The position numbers were made by a program, and so were the translations under genes. DNA of 64,000 nucleotides from Albugo candida (Eukaryota > Oomycota > Peronosporomycetes > Albuginales > Albuginaceae), in assembly GCA_905220665.1 (NCBI GenBank), contig CAJNAR010000160.1, positions 248,001 through 312,000 of the forward strand, in the 5' to 3' direction. Below the pieces are notes generated by a model, which was given only the letters and a program-made list of their open reading frames with translations, was not told where the DNA came from and searched no databases. Positions 11,436-22,324 of this stretch are shown one piece after another (positions within the stretch are counted from its first letter, which is position 1; each line of letters starts with the position of its first letter).

Positions 11436-12899
11436 ATGCCCACACCGTCTATTTCTGACGGCTCTTTAATCCGGTTTTTTAAGACCCTCCAACTCGGCAC
11501 CTTGAATGTTCGCGGACTAACGTCGAACATAACGCAGACATGCTTGGGGAAAGATCGCGCGCGGTACAAATTGGACGTATGTGCTCTGCAGGAGACTAGA
11601 ATGACAGAGGATCTCGTCGACGTACGCAGGCCAACCGATCGAATCATACTTTTTCCTTCAGCGAAACCCTATGACGGCCTTGGATTTATATTGTCCGATA
11701 GAGTTGCTAATCATGTGCATCGGTATTGGATGGTCAGCGACCGCATCGCCGTATTACAGTTGAAACTCTCAAAGAAAGTCACGGTTTTATTCATCAACGT
11801 CTATACCCCGCATATGGGACGCTCTGCAGACGAATCTGATACCTTTTATGACACCCTTCAGCAAACAAAACAGCGCTTTCATCACCAGCTTTTCTTCATT
11901 TTGGGAGACTTTAAAGCCAAAATTGGGCAGCGTTGCGAAGGAGAGACTTCTTTGGGTTTATACTCGCGCGGGTACCGAAATGATAATGGTATTCGGCTCC
12001 GGGATTTTTGTGCAAACAACGACCTCTTCCTGTCCAACACAGCTTTCTTCAAAAGACGCGCACGCAATATCACCATATGGCAAGGCACTAGCAAAGGGAG
12101 TCCCATATTTAATCAGATCGACTACATCATACTCCCCCTACATTTCAAGCTGCTACTATCCAATTCACAATCTTGGAGCGGGACACTCGTTGACAGCGAC
12201 CACCGGCTTATAACCACGCATCTTCAGCTACCCGTTATCTATAAGATACTCAAAAACATTTCTCGCGGGCAACGTTCGGAGCTTACTTTTGACAACGCCC
12301 TCTTCCGTGATCCGGACATACTTGATTTATACCAGCAAACCATCGCTAAGGCACTTGTCGCACCAACACCCGCTGAATCACTCAACTGGCCATCGGTACT
12401 TACTCACATCAAAGCCATCGCGAACAATATCATCCGACCCAAGATTGATATCGCACAACGTCCCGATCACAACGATAAAATAGCCGAGCTTTCTCTCGCA
12501 CAAAGACGTCTCCGTGCCCTGATCGCCAGCAGCAATACCCCTGTCGACCTACTGCTTTATCGGTATCGCCGACAAGCCCTACTACGAACCATACGACAGA
12601 AGTGCAAGGCAGCTGGAAGACTTCGCGTAACCCAGAACATTATGGATCTCGAAAAGTACAAATACACGGAGAAGATGCACCATATCGTTCGACGGCTCAC
12701 ACCAAACAAGCGGCCAGCATTATTTCTACGTGATCATGATGGGGCATCATTGGCAATCCCAGGGAAACAGCCCAAGTCATCACGGAATTTCTGTCAGCCC
12801 AGTTCCACAAACCCCATCTCAGTGACGTCTCTGTTGGACAATATATCATGGCATCTCCCATTACGGCGGAGGAAGTTACACAAGCATTCCGGTCTTTAA
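11436..12899 (+). pseudogene. LINE endonuclease and linker portion
   Basis: This is the longest intact stretch of the retrotransposon, 487 codons with the complete EN-type motif series. The frame leaves the reverse transcriptase reading at about 12850, where the continuation (ITAEEVTQAF, then PGADHVPAEL) lies in another frame. The acidic, Asn and His residues expected of the exonuclease-endonuclease-phosphatase fold can be seen in motif context (QET, GDF, SDH). The break before the RT makes this a fragment, not a working ORF2. Confidence 0.7.
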
Positions 12900-14330
12900 T
12901 AAACAATCGCGCACCAGGCGCAGATCACGTCCCAGCCGAATTACTCAAGTATAGCCCCCCAGTGGTTTCCGATATCCTCGCTAAAGCAATCAATTGCCAT
13001 ATCCATAACCCCACCACACCCATGCGCGAAAGCCTTAATGATGGTGTTGTCATCACCGTTCCGAAGCCTAACAAACCGACGGGCAGCTGTGCCATTCTTC
13101 GACCGATCACCCTTCTCAGCACCACCCGTAAGACCATATCCACGGTCATCCTAAATCGCATCCGTGAAAAAGTTGATAAATGGCTATCGCCTAACCATAG
13201 TGGCTTTCGAGTCGCCCGCAGTACAGCCGATGTAGTCTACGCCCACAGATGGAATATCGCATTAACGAGTCGCTTCCAGTAACATGTTCATTCTAGGTAT
13301 CGACCTCAGCAAAGCTTTTGACACCATCGATCGACATGGATTGCTGTAGTTCTGAGCTCGATTTTGGATCCAGACGAGGTCCAGTTGATGAAAGCTCTCC
13401 TAAGTGCACAACCCTCCAACACCGCCTTGGTAAGAAATGCTACTCAACATTCGCAAGTAATCATGGTACACCTCAAGGAGATGCGCTCTCCCCACTTCTG
13501 TTCCAAGTCTACTTGGAAGCGGTACTACGCGATTTATGCCTGCACCTGGAAATTTCAATGCACGAGCTCAGTGCCATTGTGTTTGCTGATGATGTGGATT
13601 TCATCCACCATGACCCTACTCGTCTCGAGCATATTCTTCTTGTTGCCGAGCAAGTATTCCGGGCATGGTCTTTGACCATCAATGTCAGCAAACAAAGCGA
13701 ACGACTATTGCTCGTGCGCCGAACGCAGCCGAGGAAAGTTGGCGTAACGTTCGCAAATTGGGATCACTACTTGGCGATTCTGAAGATGTACAGCTACGTA
13801 AAGCTCATGCAACAGCTGCCTTCAAAAGATTTTGGAAAGTATGGATTCACTCTCACTTACTCCCAGAAACACTACGCATTCGCTCATACAATATCTATGT
13901 GTTACCTATCCTACTGTACAACTGTGGAACATGGGGTCTCACAGAGCGCGACATTGGCAGTCTTGAAGCGTATCACCGACGTCACCTTCGCCGCGTCCTC
14001 CGCATCCACTACCCTCAGCAAACCAGCAACGTGGGTCTATACAAGCGCTGTAACACAAAACCGCTTCGAATCCACCTGACGATGTCTCGCTGGAGACTCT
14101 TTGGTCATATTCTCCGCCGCGCACAGCCTATTCCAGCTCAAATGAACATGCTCCGATATTATGATTGTGCTGGTAATTTGCCGACTCATCTGGGCCGCAC
14201 ACCTACCTGCCTCCCAACCGTTCTCGACAAGGATCTACGGCTCGACATAACTTCCAGTCTAGGTCTCCGCAATACCGCAGATCTGTACGCTCTATCAAAT
14301 ATAGCACAAGACCGCGCATTATGGAACTAA
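12848..14330 (+). pseudogene. LINE reverse transcriptase and C-terminal portion
   Basis: RT motifs appear in correct order but in different frames: 12848-13282 (fingers), about 13284-13350 (DLSKAFDTIDRHGL), 13318-13700 (TPQGDALSP and FADD) and 13665-14330 (C-terminal region). Since the order is preserved, simple indels rather than rearrangement explain the decay. Confidence 0.75.
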
Positions 14331-14399
14331 TTTAGCGGAATAAAGAAACAGTCAGGCGTAAGCGAAAGCTAGAGTCTGCTAATACGGACTTGATGCCGC

Positions 14400-15180
14400 C
14401 GCGAGAACGCACATGATAATAAGAGTGAAACAGTTACCTTTACGATCACAATGTTGACAGCATGAGACTTTTTCTCCTCCAACACAAACGTTGAGCATTT
14501 TGGACCAAGTTTGACCCAGCTTTTCGAACGCAATGGCTTCGTTCGAACAATCGATTACAGACTTTTAACATCATCAAGAGCGTAGTGACGACGATAACGA
14601 CTTCTATAAAGATCTATCAACAAAGTAAAGGGTAGACAAAAGGGGCAGGAACAAACCAAAAAACTAAGAATATCGATCGTTTTCGTCGTATTCATATTCG
14701 AGCTCGTCTGCGCTTGATAATAAAGAAAGAAAAATCACCAGCACACGTCGCCTACATGAAGATTCCAACAGAAAGCGTTAATTGAACTCGGAGTCGATGG
14801 TAAGAAGCGGCAAAGAATATGAATTCGAATGAAAAAAGATGAAGAGAAAAAATATGACACAATTTTCTCAAATGTTCTTCAGAGAAGTTTGGAAAACTGT
14901 GACAAGATACTCCGTTTGCGAAGGCTCAAACAAACGCTCTGAAGGATCACGCCGAATCAACCGAAGCGTAAACTTGTAAATTTGTAGTTGCATCAACAAC
15001 TGTTGAATCAACGAACATACATGTTTCAATGTTATCACATTCTTAATTGTACTCGTCTGTCTCATTACTAAAAGCACGCACTTGTATGCTCAATCTTCCA
15101 TCAACGTCTTCCAGATATTACATTATCGGCCAGAGTCGGTCGCACGTTATTCAAAGATTATTTTACTTCGCTTCCCAGCG
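14400..15180. other. Intergenic stretch, nothing recognised
   Basis: AT-rich with only short frames. It begins with the sequence just past the LINE, whose true 3' boundary I cannot place. Confidence 0.4.
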
Positions 15181-15184
15181 CAGA

Positions 15185-15720
15185 GAGACTGTCGACTTGC
15201 ATAATGATTTCTTGAGCAGCTTCAACTTCATCAGTTAGTATTGGATCCTCAGCAATTACCGTATTTTTCTTTTTCCGCACCTCCATCAGTACTTCATCTG
15301 CCTGTATCTCTTTGGGTACATCTTCCTTGGTGAAGTTACCAAGTATCGGAATGAAGATTTCTCAAAGATGTATCTGCCGCAAGTAACGCTGCAGCTTTTC
15401 GAATATGAGCGTCGTCTGGCATTTGGTAAAGATGAACGAATGGGAATACAGGGAAGTTTTGACTGATGCCCCACATTCCACCTTGTGCTTCACTCAGTAA
15501 TTACATCATCGCGTACCCCATAAAACGTCAATCCCGTTTATTGATTCTGATGAGTAGCCCAAGTACATGTTTAAAAAACGTCCGCAATCAGCCAGAAATC
15601 ATTTCCGTGAACTTGAACTTGTCTCCGAGGAAATGACGACAATTAATGAAAATGCTCAACACTCACGGGGCTGATGATGGCTTTGTTGGATACTGTATAG
15701 CCTGCATAAATAAAAGTCTT
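15185..15720 (-). pseudogene. Relic of an unrecognised gene
   Basis: Minus-strand coding patches follow one another in consistent order but in shifting frames: AGYTVSNKAIISP (about 15700), an intron-like GTGAGT...AAG, HGNDFWLIADVF, MYLGYSSESINGIDVLWGTR (about 15570-15510), EAQGGMWGISQNFPVFPF (about 15490-15435), then a frame ending EVK with a stop near 15207. The last patch is acidic and helical (TKEDVPKEIQADEVLMEV). Residue composition and continuity look like real former coding sequence. I do not recognise the family. At least two breaks (near 15510 and 15360) argue for a pseudogene, though missed introns could explain part of it. Confidence 0.5.
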
Positions 15721-16360
15721 ACCCATGAGAGGTGATTTCCAGACACTATTCGGAAATGAAGAAGCTCATTATGTCTTTGTCTTTTGTTTATCGAACAATC
15801 GGTCGTCAGGTGACCTTGCGTCGATACAACTACACTTTTGTCACAACGAACCTCTCATATTCCGTTCATCGGTTAGAGTTTTTACTTTAAATCGGACTCG
15901 TTTTGACCGACATATACGAAAGGGAGGCAAGGCTCGAAAGTGACATGACTGATTTTATGACTGCAGGGTCAATTTCTGTTGATATCGCAAAGCGAAGGGC
16001 ATTATACCTGATGTGGTCAATCCTGATAGCTATCTTTAAGATTGGAATAGGTCGTCCTTCAATATCGGATGAGATGATGATTTAAAAATACATAACACGA
16101 TGAGACTCTGTTCTCAAAGTGTAGGATAGTACAAAGAGAAGTGACTGCTTTTGCGCTGACTTGAAGCTGTGAGCGGTTGATGATGACAGTCAATATTCTT
16201 GTCCTTGTTTTTTAACACTTGCATCTGACAGACAATTATGGTCCTTTAGACGACAATGGAGACATAGCAATAAATCCACGTAAAAAGTCATAGGTCCTAC
16301 GTGTATTTGCATACAGTTCGCTGACTACAGAGTCCATCGTGCTAATGGTTTACCATAATA
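15721..16360. other. Intergenic stretch, nothing recognised
   Basis: Only short frames. A 'gagcggttgatgatgac' and 'tgacagacaa' pair near 16170-16245 resembles runs in 800-830 and 2430-2850, suggesting shared repeat ancestry. Confidence 0.4.
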
Positions 16361-16379
16361 CTATTTGGGAGCATAACTT

Positions 16380-17306
16380 CATATAGCGAATAAATTCGAG
16401 TGTTGTTGTGACTGGTGTATTAGGCGGCGTATGCTGTAATCAACAACACCAAGCAGTAAATCGTTCTCAATGACCACGAGTCCAATATCCAACGATTTGA
16501 ATACGTCCCCAGCTTCATAGACATACCTCCGCAAAGGGTGGTAACCTTGGCAGACATTTTCCAATACATGAGTTTTCATAGGGATAGAATGCTTAATCAC
16601 TTCGTATAACTGGTTTACTGAAAAGGTCACTACGCTACTGACGGAAATCGTTCGTGCAGTGCGCAGTACTTTAATCGCTTCAAGACTTGAGGTTTATCGA
16701 ATTCCGATAAAGTGATTTGTTTGAGCTTGGAATTGGCCAGACGGACGCTCTTGACGTACTTACGAGCATAGTTGCACATTCAAGCGTTCGTTTTCCATCT
16801 TGAAATAAGTCTGGGCGATGTTCCAGAAATAATTCCTTAGCAATCGCTGCGCTTTAGACCTCTGCTCGTGTTGGAGGACATCAAGTAATGATGCGTCCAA
16901 TCTGAGGGCATGAACATCAGAATAGCTTTACACTGGGCTTCATGTATGTATGACAGAGAATGTAGGAGGACTTGTGGCTAAAATCTTATTATCGGAAGCT
17001 TTCTTTCAACGTTTCTTTCTATGATTATCTTCAAAATTACATACGATTCGTATAGTCTCATGTTTTCCTCTCGCGTGTAATACTTCTTCAGTATGCTTCT
17101 ACTTGATGCGGAGGAGAAGTTGTTTGAGAGCGAATGAGCTCTCTACGACCTTTACTTGTTCCGTTTTCCACTGCTGTACATTTAACAAAGGGAACTCCAA
17201 GAGCATAGTTCCATCTGACTTGCAACCCAAACGCACGCCACAAAATGGTAAACTTTTTTGCATGGGACGCATAGTAGGAAGCTTTGTAAATTAGCTGTTC
17301 AGCCAT
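16380..17306 (-). pseudogene. Relic of an unrecognised gene, copy 1
   Basis: Minus-strand coding patches run from about 17300 (SLPFCGVRLGCKSDGTMLLE, ESSFALKQLLLRIK) through about 16830-16730 (SGQFQAQ) to 16630-16380 (VNQLYEVIKHS, DIGLVVIENDLLLGVVDYS). The second half matches plus-strand patches at 47440-47890 in the same order (SGQFQAENN, YVNQIVEMI, IVVIENDVLLDDIDYS). Two independently decayed copies sharing protein-level similarity show that a real gene family once existed. I do not recognise its function. Several stops and frameshifts interrupt it. Confidence 0.5.
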
Positions 17307-19030
17307 TTACAAATGCAGCAGGAAGGCACAATACTTGCTGAAGATGTTGTGAGGACAGACTGATGCAAACAACTTCTGCTTTCTAAGCGTATACCAAAGT
17401 GATTGGAACGTATTGAATTGCCCCACAACTCTATTGCCTCTTCTTGCCCAGTACTTAAAGCCTCATTCAGGGTCTGTCTCATCGTTGTAGCTGCTGTACT
17501 CCATCATTTCACTATTGCAAATGCAGAGTTTGCAGTACGATCCCATATATTTCTCTGGAAGCAAGTGGCTTAATAGCCAGCTGCATGATTTTTCCAAAGT
17601 ATGCGCTGACTATTCCTAACGTCACGAGGGCTGATAATTAAAATTGTTGAAGCGCAATACTCTAAATACAAACTCATATGCTGCAAATAAATTAGGAAAG
17701 CTGCTTTATGTTGGGATTGATGCGCGTACTGGGACGTGCATACTGCGTATCGTATAAACATTCTACAGATGACCAAATTCTTCTCGATTCGATGTAGATG
17801 ACATATTAGAAAGTCAATGGTGACACGGATGTACGGATTGCGAGATCAGATTTTCCCTTAGATCCTTTCGTTGGTACAGAAACCTCCATATCAAACAGTA
17901 CGATATACTGTTAATGATGGTGCATTCACTTGCACATCTAAACTACTGCAGAATTCCGCAAAAAGAAGGCTGTGATGTATATGAAGATAGCCAGTGAAGA
18001 AGAACTACATCACGATCTGCTCTTTCAATGCACAACACAGCTCGTTTATGAGGTCAACAAAGTCGTTGATTCATCACGAATGAGTACTGTTATATTATCA
18101 GCAGGTAACAATGAACATTTCGCTACGGAACGAAACAATTTACGTGCGACTTGATGCTGCAAGATAGTGAGAATGAGATTCAATCTTTCATTATGTACTT
18201 TTAATGGAAAGATCGCTTACTGCAAACTCTATTTGTATCAATTATACTTGTTAAAAGGATGGGGTATTCTTACAAAGCTTTCCACTATTCTTACTCTCTT
18301 ACAGACTTAAATCTGACTGATGAAAAAAGTATGGAGAAGAGATGAGCAGGATCAGTCTTTGAAATATCTCCGATTGTCTTCTCTATCCAATTGTTTCTAT
18401 TCTCAGATTCAAGACGAAGAATACATCTGGCCATTTGGATTGTCACACAATCTCGTGCGTAGCTCCTCTTCAGTGTATAGAGCACACCCTAAACACTAAA
18501 CCCTACTAACTGATCCACAGCTGCTCTTTCGTGATAACACGCACCGATTATGGCGTCAATGAAAGCTGTCGGATCAGATTTACATTCAGAAGCAATCGTA
18601 TCGAAAATGAGGAAATTCTGAAGCTCAGTGAAGTTTCACGTGTAAAGAAAGAAGAATCCGTCAATATGAGAAAGAGAATAGCAGAGACAGATTCTAGATC
18701 GGTTTGAGATACTGTCGCTACGATCTTTCCAACACTCCATCAATTCTGTGGAGGGTACCATTCCGTGTCCAGGACGTGGCGTTTTCTTGGTAGAAGAATT
18801 ACCTAATCACCTATGACGTAAGTGAGAATTCATATGACATGCGTCTTATTACCTAATAAACAGGCTTAAATAAGCTGCGTATAGAGAGTAGTCCACGTCA
18901 GAATGACGTCACTGCAGCAGGAATCAATCGTATGCAACTTCACAATCCATATCTTTACATCCTATATGTGATTGGAAGGCATCCGAATACTCCACAATTC
19001 AATTTGCTTCCAACCCCCCAGTAGGCACAC
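17307..19030. other. Gene-poor stretch upstream of SSP-D
   Basis: No convincing gene. Short frames occur at 17570-17776 and 18291-18485 on the minus strand without family signatures. Immediately before SSP-D the Inr-like run CAATTCAATTTGCTTCC at about 18997 matches the promoters of SSP-A to SSP-C, but the 19-bp upstream element is not recognisable at the expected place. Confidence 0.45.
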
Positions 19031-19576
19031 ATGATCTCCCGTAGCTTCTTAGCTGTCGTACTCAGTCTCTCCAGTGCTTCAAATACGAATTTCGTGCGAC
19101 ATCTTGCTCGTCCGGTGGTAACTGAGATAAAAGATTATTTTGTGCCCTCCTGCCCCTTCAATAGTGAGACGGGGATTGAATTTTATGATTTGGATGGAAA
19201 TAACCACTGCCTGGATTTGAAAAATCCCTTATCTCCGTGGTGCATCAACCAATTGCCACAATTGCTGATGCTTATAATCAGGAACATTTTCCCACCGAAT
19301 CCAGGAAACGAGAAGAAGTATTACGAAAAGTTGGGTTGGATAGATGTCTCCACAAAGTTGGCAACGGTGTTTCCGTATACCTCCTTTGATCAGAGTGAGA
19401 AAGCTGTAAGGAGATGGATGGTTTCTCTTTACGTTTTCATGGCCGAAGATTCACGGATTCAGAATGGTCTCACCACCGAAATTTGGCCTCACACAAAAGA
19501 CCCAAATCTAGCTTTCTTTAACAGACTTGCATTGTGGGTTCAGACGAATTGCATGAAAGTTGCCCGTATGAAGTAG
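19031..19576 (+). CDS. SSP-D: small secreted four-cysteine protein
   Basis: This 181-residue protein has a leader MISRSFLAVVLSLSSASNT with likely cleavage near residue 19. Cys lie at 41, 60, 71 and 174; the first spacing is longer than in relatives. The central motif has drifted (V-F-P-Y-T-S-F), while the C-terminal RLALWVQTNC keeps the family end. R-H-L-A lies just after the predicted cleavage site. Intronless. The F1-ATPase alpha-like gene starts 849 bp downstream. Predicted secreted; function unknown. Confidence 0.8.
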   Translation: MISRSFLAVVLSLSSASNTNFVRHLARPVVTEIKDYFVPSCPFNSETGIEFYDLDGNNHCLDLKNPLSPWCINQLPQLLMLIIRNIFPPNPGNEKKYYEKLGWIDVSTKLATVFPYTSFDQSEKAVRRWMVSLYVFMAEDSRIQNGLTTEIWPHTKDPNLAFFNRLALWVQTNCMKVARMK

Positions 19577-20424
19577 GATTCATTGCGCTATCATTGGTGC
19601 CAAATTGCGTTAATACATTCTAATCGTTTTCATTCGATTCTTTTCCAATTTTCGCTTCTAATTGAGATGAGGGCTGTGCATGCAACCGGAGCACCTTCAC
19701 TGTTTCATATGCTTTGTCCGGAAGCAGATCGACGTGATTCCGTGATGAGTTGTGGCTGCAGTGTAAGCTGCAAAGTTGCCTCGTAACCTCCCACAAATTC
19801 AAACGAATGAAAACGATCGAGATTTGTCAATCAAATCATATCATTCACTCCAATGTCCACAGTCCTGATCGTTGATTACAATAATCACAAAAAATGTCCA
19901 AGTGATAGTATTCCGTGCTCGAACCATAAGCGCTTTCAACCTTGTAAATCGTTTCGAAAGGTTTCATGTTGCTCTAAATGAGGAAGATAACGCACGTTTA
20001 CACACGCAAGAAGGTACAGATACGAACAGATCGGTCGCCAGACTGATAACTCCATAACAACGATTGTGCAGATGTCGAAGATTATCTGCTGAATAGCGAT
20101 AACAAAACTCGAGTGGTATCATCGCCATTGAGTACGTGGCGATTGAATCATAGCTGAAAATCGATACAATATGAATAAGAGTGAGTGATCGATTAATTGA
20201 AGTGGAAATGGATCTCATGCACTTGAGATGCATCCTGGTTGCTCCAAATTTTCCATCAAGTAGTGATTCCTTATATAACGTGAGAATCCCACCACATAAA
20301 GTGAGTGTTCGTATATCAATCGAATTTACGTGCACGTCACAGCTCGAAAGTGTGTGTGCCTGAAGCAAACTGATTGGCAGAAATACCACAAATATCAACC
20401 AATCACAACCCCACATGCCACCTC
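19577..20424 (+). other. Spacer between SSP-D and the ATPase-like gene
   Basis: No gene is seen. The second half aligns with 6130-6589 before the ATPase relic, so this spacer belongs to the duplicated SSP/ATPase block. Confidence 0.5.
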
Positions 20425-22155
20425 ATGCGTCCGAACATTTTCCACCGAATTGAAAGCGTTTACGGCGTTTGTCGATCGCTCAGAAACACACGTCGTCCAT
20501 TCTTCCTCACTACCAAGCGATCCTTTGCAAAAAATGCGTCCATTGAACATACCAATTTCCTCACTCAGCAGCTATTCGAACGAATCCAAAACCACCAAAA
20601 TGACCAAAACGAGTCGAAGGAACAGAACGACTTTGCATCCGCATGGAAATCAAGGAATAGGACCACTAGAACCGTTACAGCATCCATGAACCTTCCTGAT
20701 AGTGGAAATATTGTCGATGTGCGTGAATGCGTCGCGATTGTCTCGGGTCTTGGCGACGCAGGCGTTGGATCCATTGTAGCGATATCTTCCACCTCTCATG
20801 AAAATTGCCATGTCGAGTGGTATGGAGTCGTAATGTATATGGGGAAACGCTCAGCACACATTGCGTTGATTCCTGCTGTGTGGAATAAGTGCAGTGGGGC
20901 GAAACGCGTGCCCGTTTCGATTGGAATGGAAGCCAACGTCGTCCCTGGTCAATTTGTATTGATTCTCCCTGAAAATGGTTCTGTTCATTTCGTCAGCGAT
21001 CTCATTAGAGCTCCTGAGAATTCCCAAAAGGACACTTCAGTGTCGACTTCTCTTCCATTTTTCATGGGATCCAAATGCGTTCCAAGTTTCATGTCGCGAA
21101 GACCTCTTCATACTCCATTTCGTACGGGAGTTCTCGCAATTGATTGTTTCCAACCGCTTGCATGTGGCCATCGTCTTGGTGTCTTTGGACCGCTTCATTC
21201 CGGTAAATCGGAGCTGATGTTGGAAATCATTGTCAATCATGTGAATGAGTGCAAGGAACGCGGCATCCAACCTCCTCATTTTGTCTACGTTTGTGTCGGA
21301 CAGAATGCTCATCGTATCCGTCGCATCTCAAAAGCGTTCGAGGACGCAAATGTGTCCATGCACACGACAATCGTAGCTACGTCCAACTATGATGCACTCA
21401 TGTTGCAGTACTTGACACCATTTATCGGATGTATGGTTGCCGAGCGTCATAAAGCTCCGAAGACTGTGGTCGTTTATGATGATTTGGCGATGCATTCGAC
21501 GATTACGGAGCAATTGATCCAATTGATTGAGCTTCCTCGATCTGCGTTGAGTATATTCGATGGTGTTGCAATTTTGATGGAACGCTCGGGTCGATTTGAA
21601 GTGAATGGGTCGGAGCGTTCGATGACGACATTTGCGCTTGCAACATCCGGAAGAGAGACAGCGGAGATGCATGAGCGGTTGAGGTCGCTGGTGGATGACG
21701 TTGTGTCGATTCCGAATGATGTCGTGTTGCCGGGTAAATCGATTCGTGGTGCGCCGTTCCAGATAAAAGGCTTGTGGCGATGGAATCAACGAGTGCGTGC
21801 GCGTATCAATTCCATTGCGAGGAAAGCTGCCAGCATGGACGAAGCACGACAGCTTGGAATTGAGCCTGAAGGCAGCCAGATCATGGAGTACCAGCAATTC
21901 GTGAGAGAATTCTTCACGCAGAAAGCTGTTTTGGAAATAGAAAGAATCCTTCTGGGTGTCATGTTTCTCGCAATAGTTGAAATGGATCGACTTCCATCTC
22001 CATTCCGAATCTCTTCCTTCTTGGACAAGGCGATGGCAGCATTGATGCATTCAGATACACTTGGAAAACAATTGGAAGTCGCACTTGCGGCTGGAGATTG
22101 GACGACATCACTCGACCAAGCTTTGATTGCTTTTTTGAAGCAGCAGATTGAATAA
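20425..22155 (+). CDS. Divergent mitochondrial F1-ATPase alpha-like protein
   Basis: This 576-residue protein starts at the Met that gives a mitochondrial-type presequence (MRPNIFHRIESVYGVCRSL, rich in Arg and Ser, no acid). A poorly conserved linker, an N-terminal barrel region (VDVRECVAIVSGLGD) and a RecA-like core follow. The core has RTGVLAIDCFQPL, Walker A GPLHSGKS, Walker B TVVVYDD and the C-terminal helical domain. This order matches the F1 alpha subunit, which is usually shorter and far better conserved (GDRQTGKT; SRVGSAAQ). The segment expected to carry the alpha-subunit arginine finger reads GLWRWNQRV, so that residue seems absent or moved. In oomycetes atp1 is normally mitochondrial, so a nuclear copy is probably a paralogue with another role. 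It is convergent with AP-2 alpha. Confidence 0.75.
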   Translation: MRPNIFHRIESVYGVCRSLRNTRRPFFLTTKRSFAKNASIEHTNFLTQQLFERIQNHQNDQNESKEQNDFASAWKSRNRTTRTVTASMNLPDSGNIVDVRECVAIVSGLGDAGVGSIVAISSTSHENCHVEWYGVVMYMGKRSAHIALIPAVWNKCSGAKRVPVSIGMEANVVPGQFVLILPENGSVHFVSDLIRAPENSQKDTSVSTSLPFFMGSKCVPSFMSRRPLHTPFRTGVLAIDCFQPLACGHRLGVFGPLHSGKSELMLEIIVNHVNECKERGIQPPHFVYVCVGQNAHRIRRISKAFEDANVSMHTTIVATSNYDALMLQYLTPFIGCMVAERHKAPKTVVVYDDLAMHSTITEQLIQLIELPRSALSIFDGVAILMERSGRFEVNGSERSMTTFALATSGRETAEMHERLRSLVDDVVSIPNDVVLPGKSIRGAPFQIKGLWRWNQRVRARINSIARKAASMDEARQLGIEPEGSQIMEYQQFVREFFTQKAVLEIERILLGVMFLAIVEMDRLPSPFRISSFLDKAMAALMHSDTLGKQLEVALAAGDWTTSLDQALIAFLKQQIE

Positions 22156-22324
22156 TTGGAGTGAGATGCCGTTCGTTGAATGAATTGCAATTCCAATACC
22201 TGATATTGAGATAGTTTGAATTCGACAAAGTTTCTGTGGAAAACAAATTGTGAGAGGCTATAAAACATATCGCATTCCAACGGTAATTCTGCAAGAATGC
22301 CAAATTGTGTGTATTTGTTACGAC

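Larger units (their letters stand above)
11400..14400 (+). mobile_element. Degenerate LINE-type (non-LTR) retrotransposon
   Basis: One polyprotein-like reading crosses at least four frames. An apurinic endonuclease-like domain lies at about 11480-12230 (L-N-V-R-G-L, LQETRM, INVYTPH, ILGDFKAKIG, IDYIIL, SDHRL). A reverse transcriptase follows at about 12850-13690 (APGADHVPAELLK, PKPNKPTGSC, RPITLL, DLSKAFDTIDRHGL, GTPQGDALSPLLF, catalytic FADD). A C-terminal segment runs to 14330 (RWRLFGHILRRA). Frameshifts or stops fall near 12850-12900, 13282, 13345 and 13700. EN-then-RT order without LTRs is the LINE organisation. I see neither a gag-like ORF1 nor a clear poly(A) tail, so both ends are approximate. 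It is probably inactive and perhaps 5' truncated. Confidence 0.85.

Noticed and set aside
5329..19576. Canonical RxLR-EER effectors
   Set aside because: R-x-L is present in three members but no RxLR at the usual place and no EER; reported only as a weak motif.
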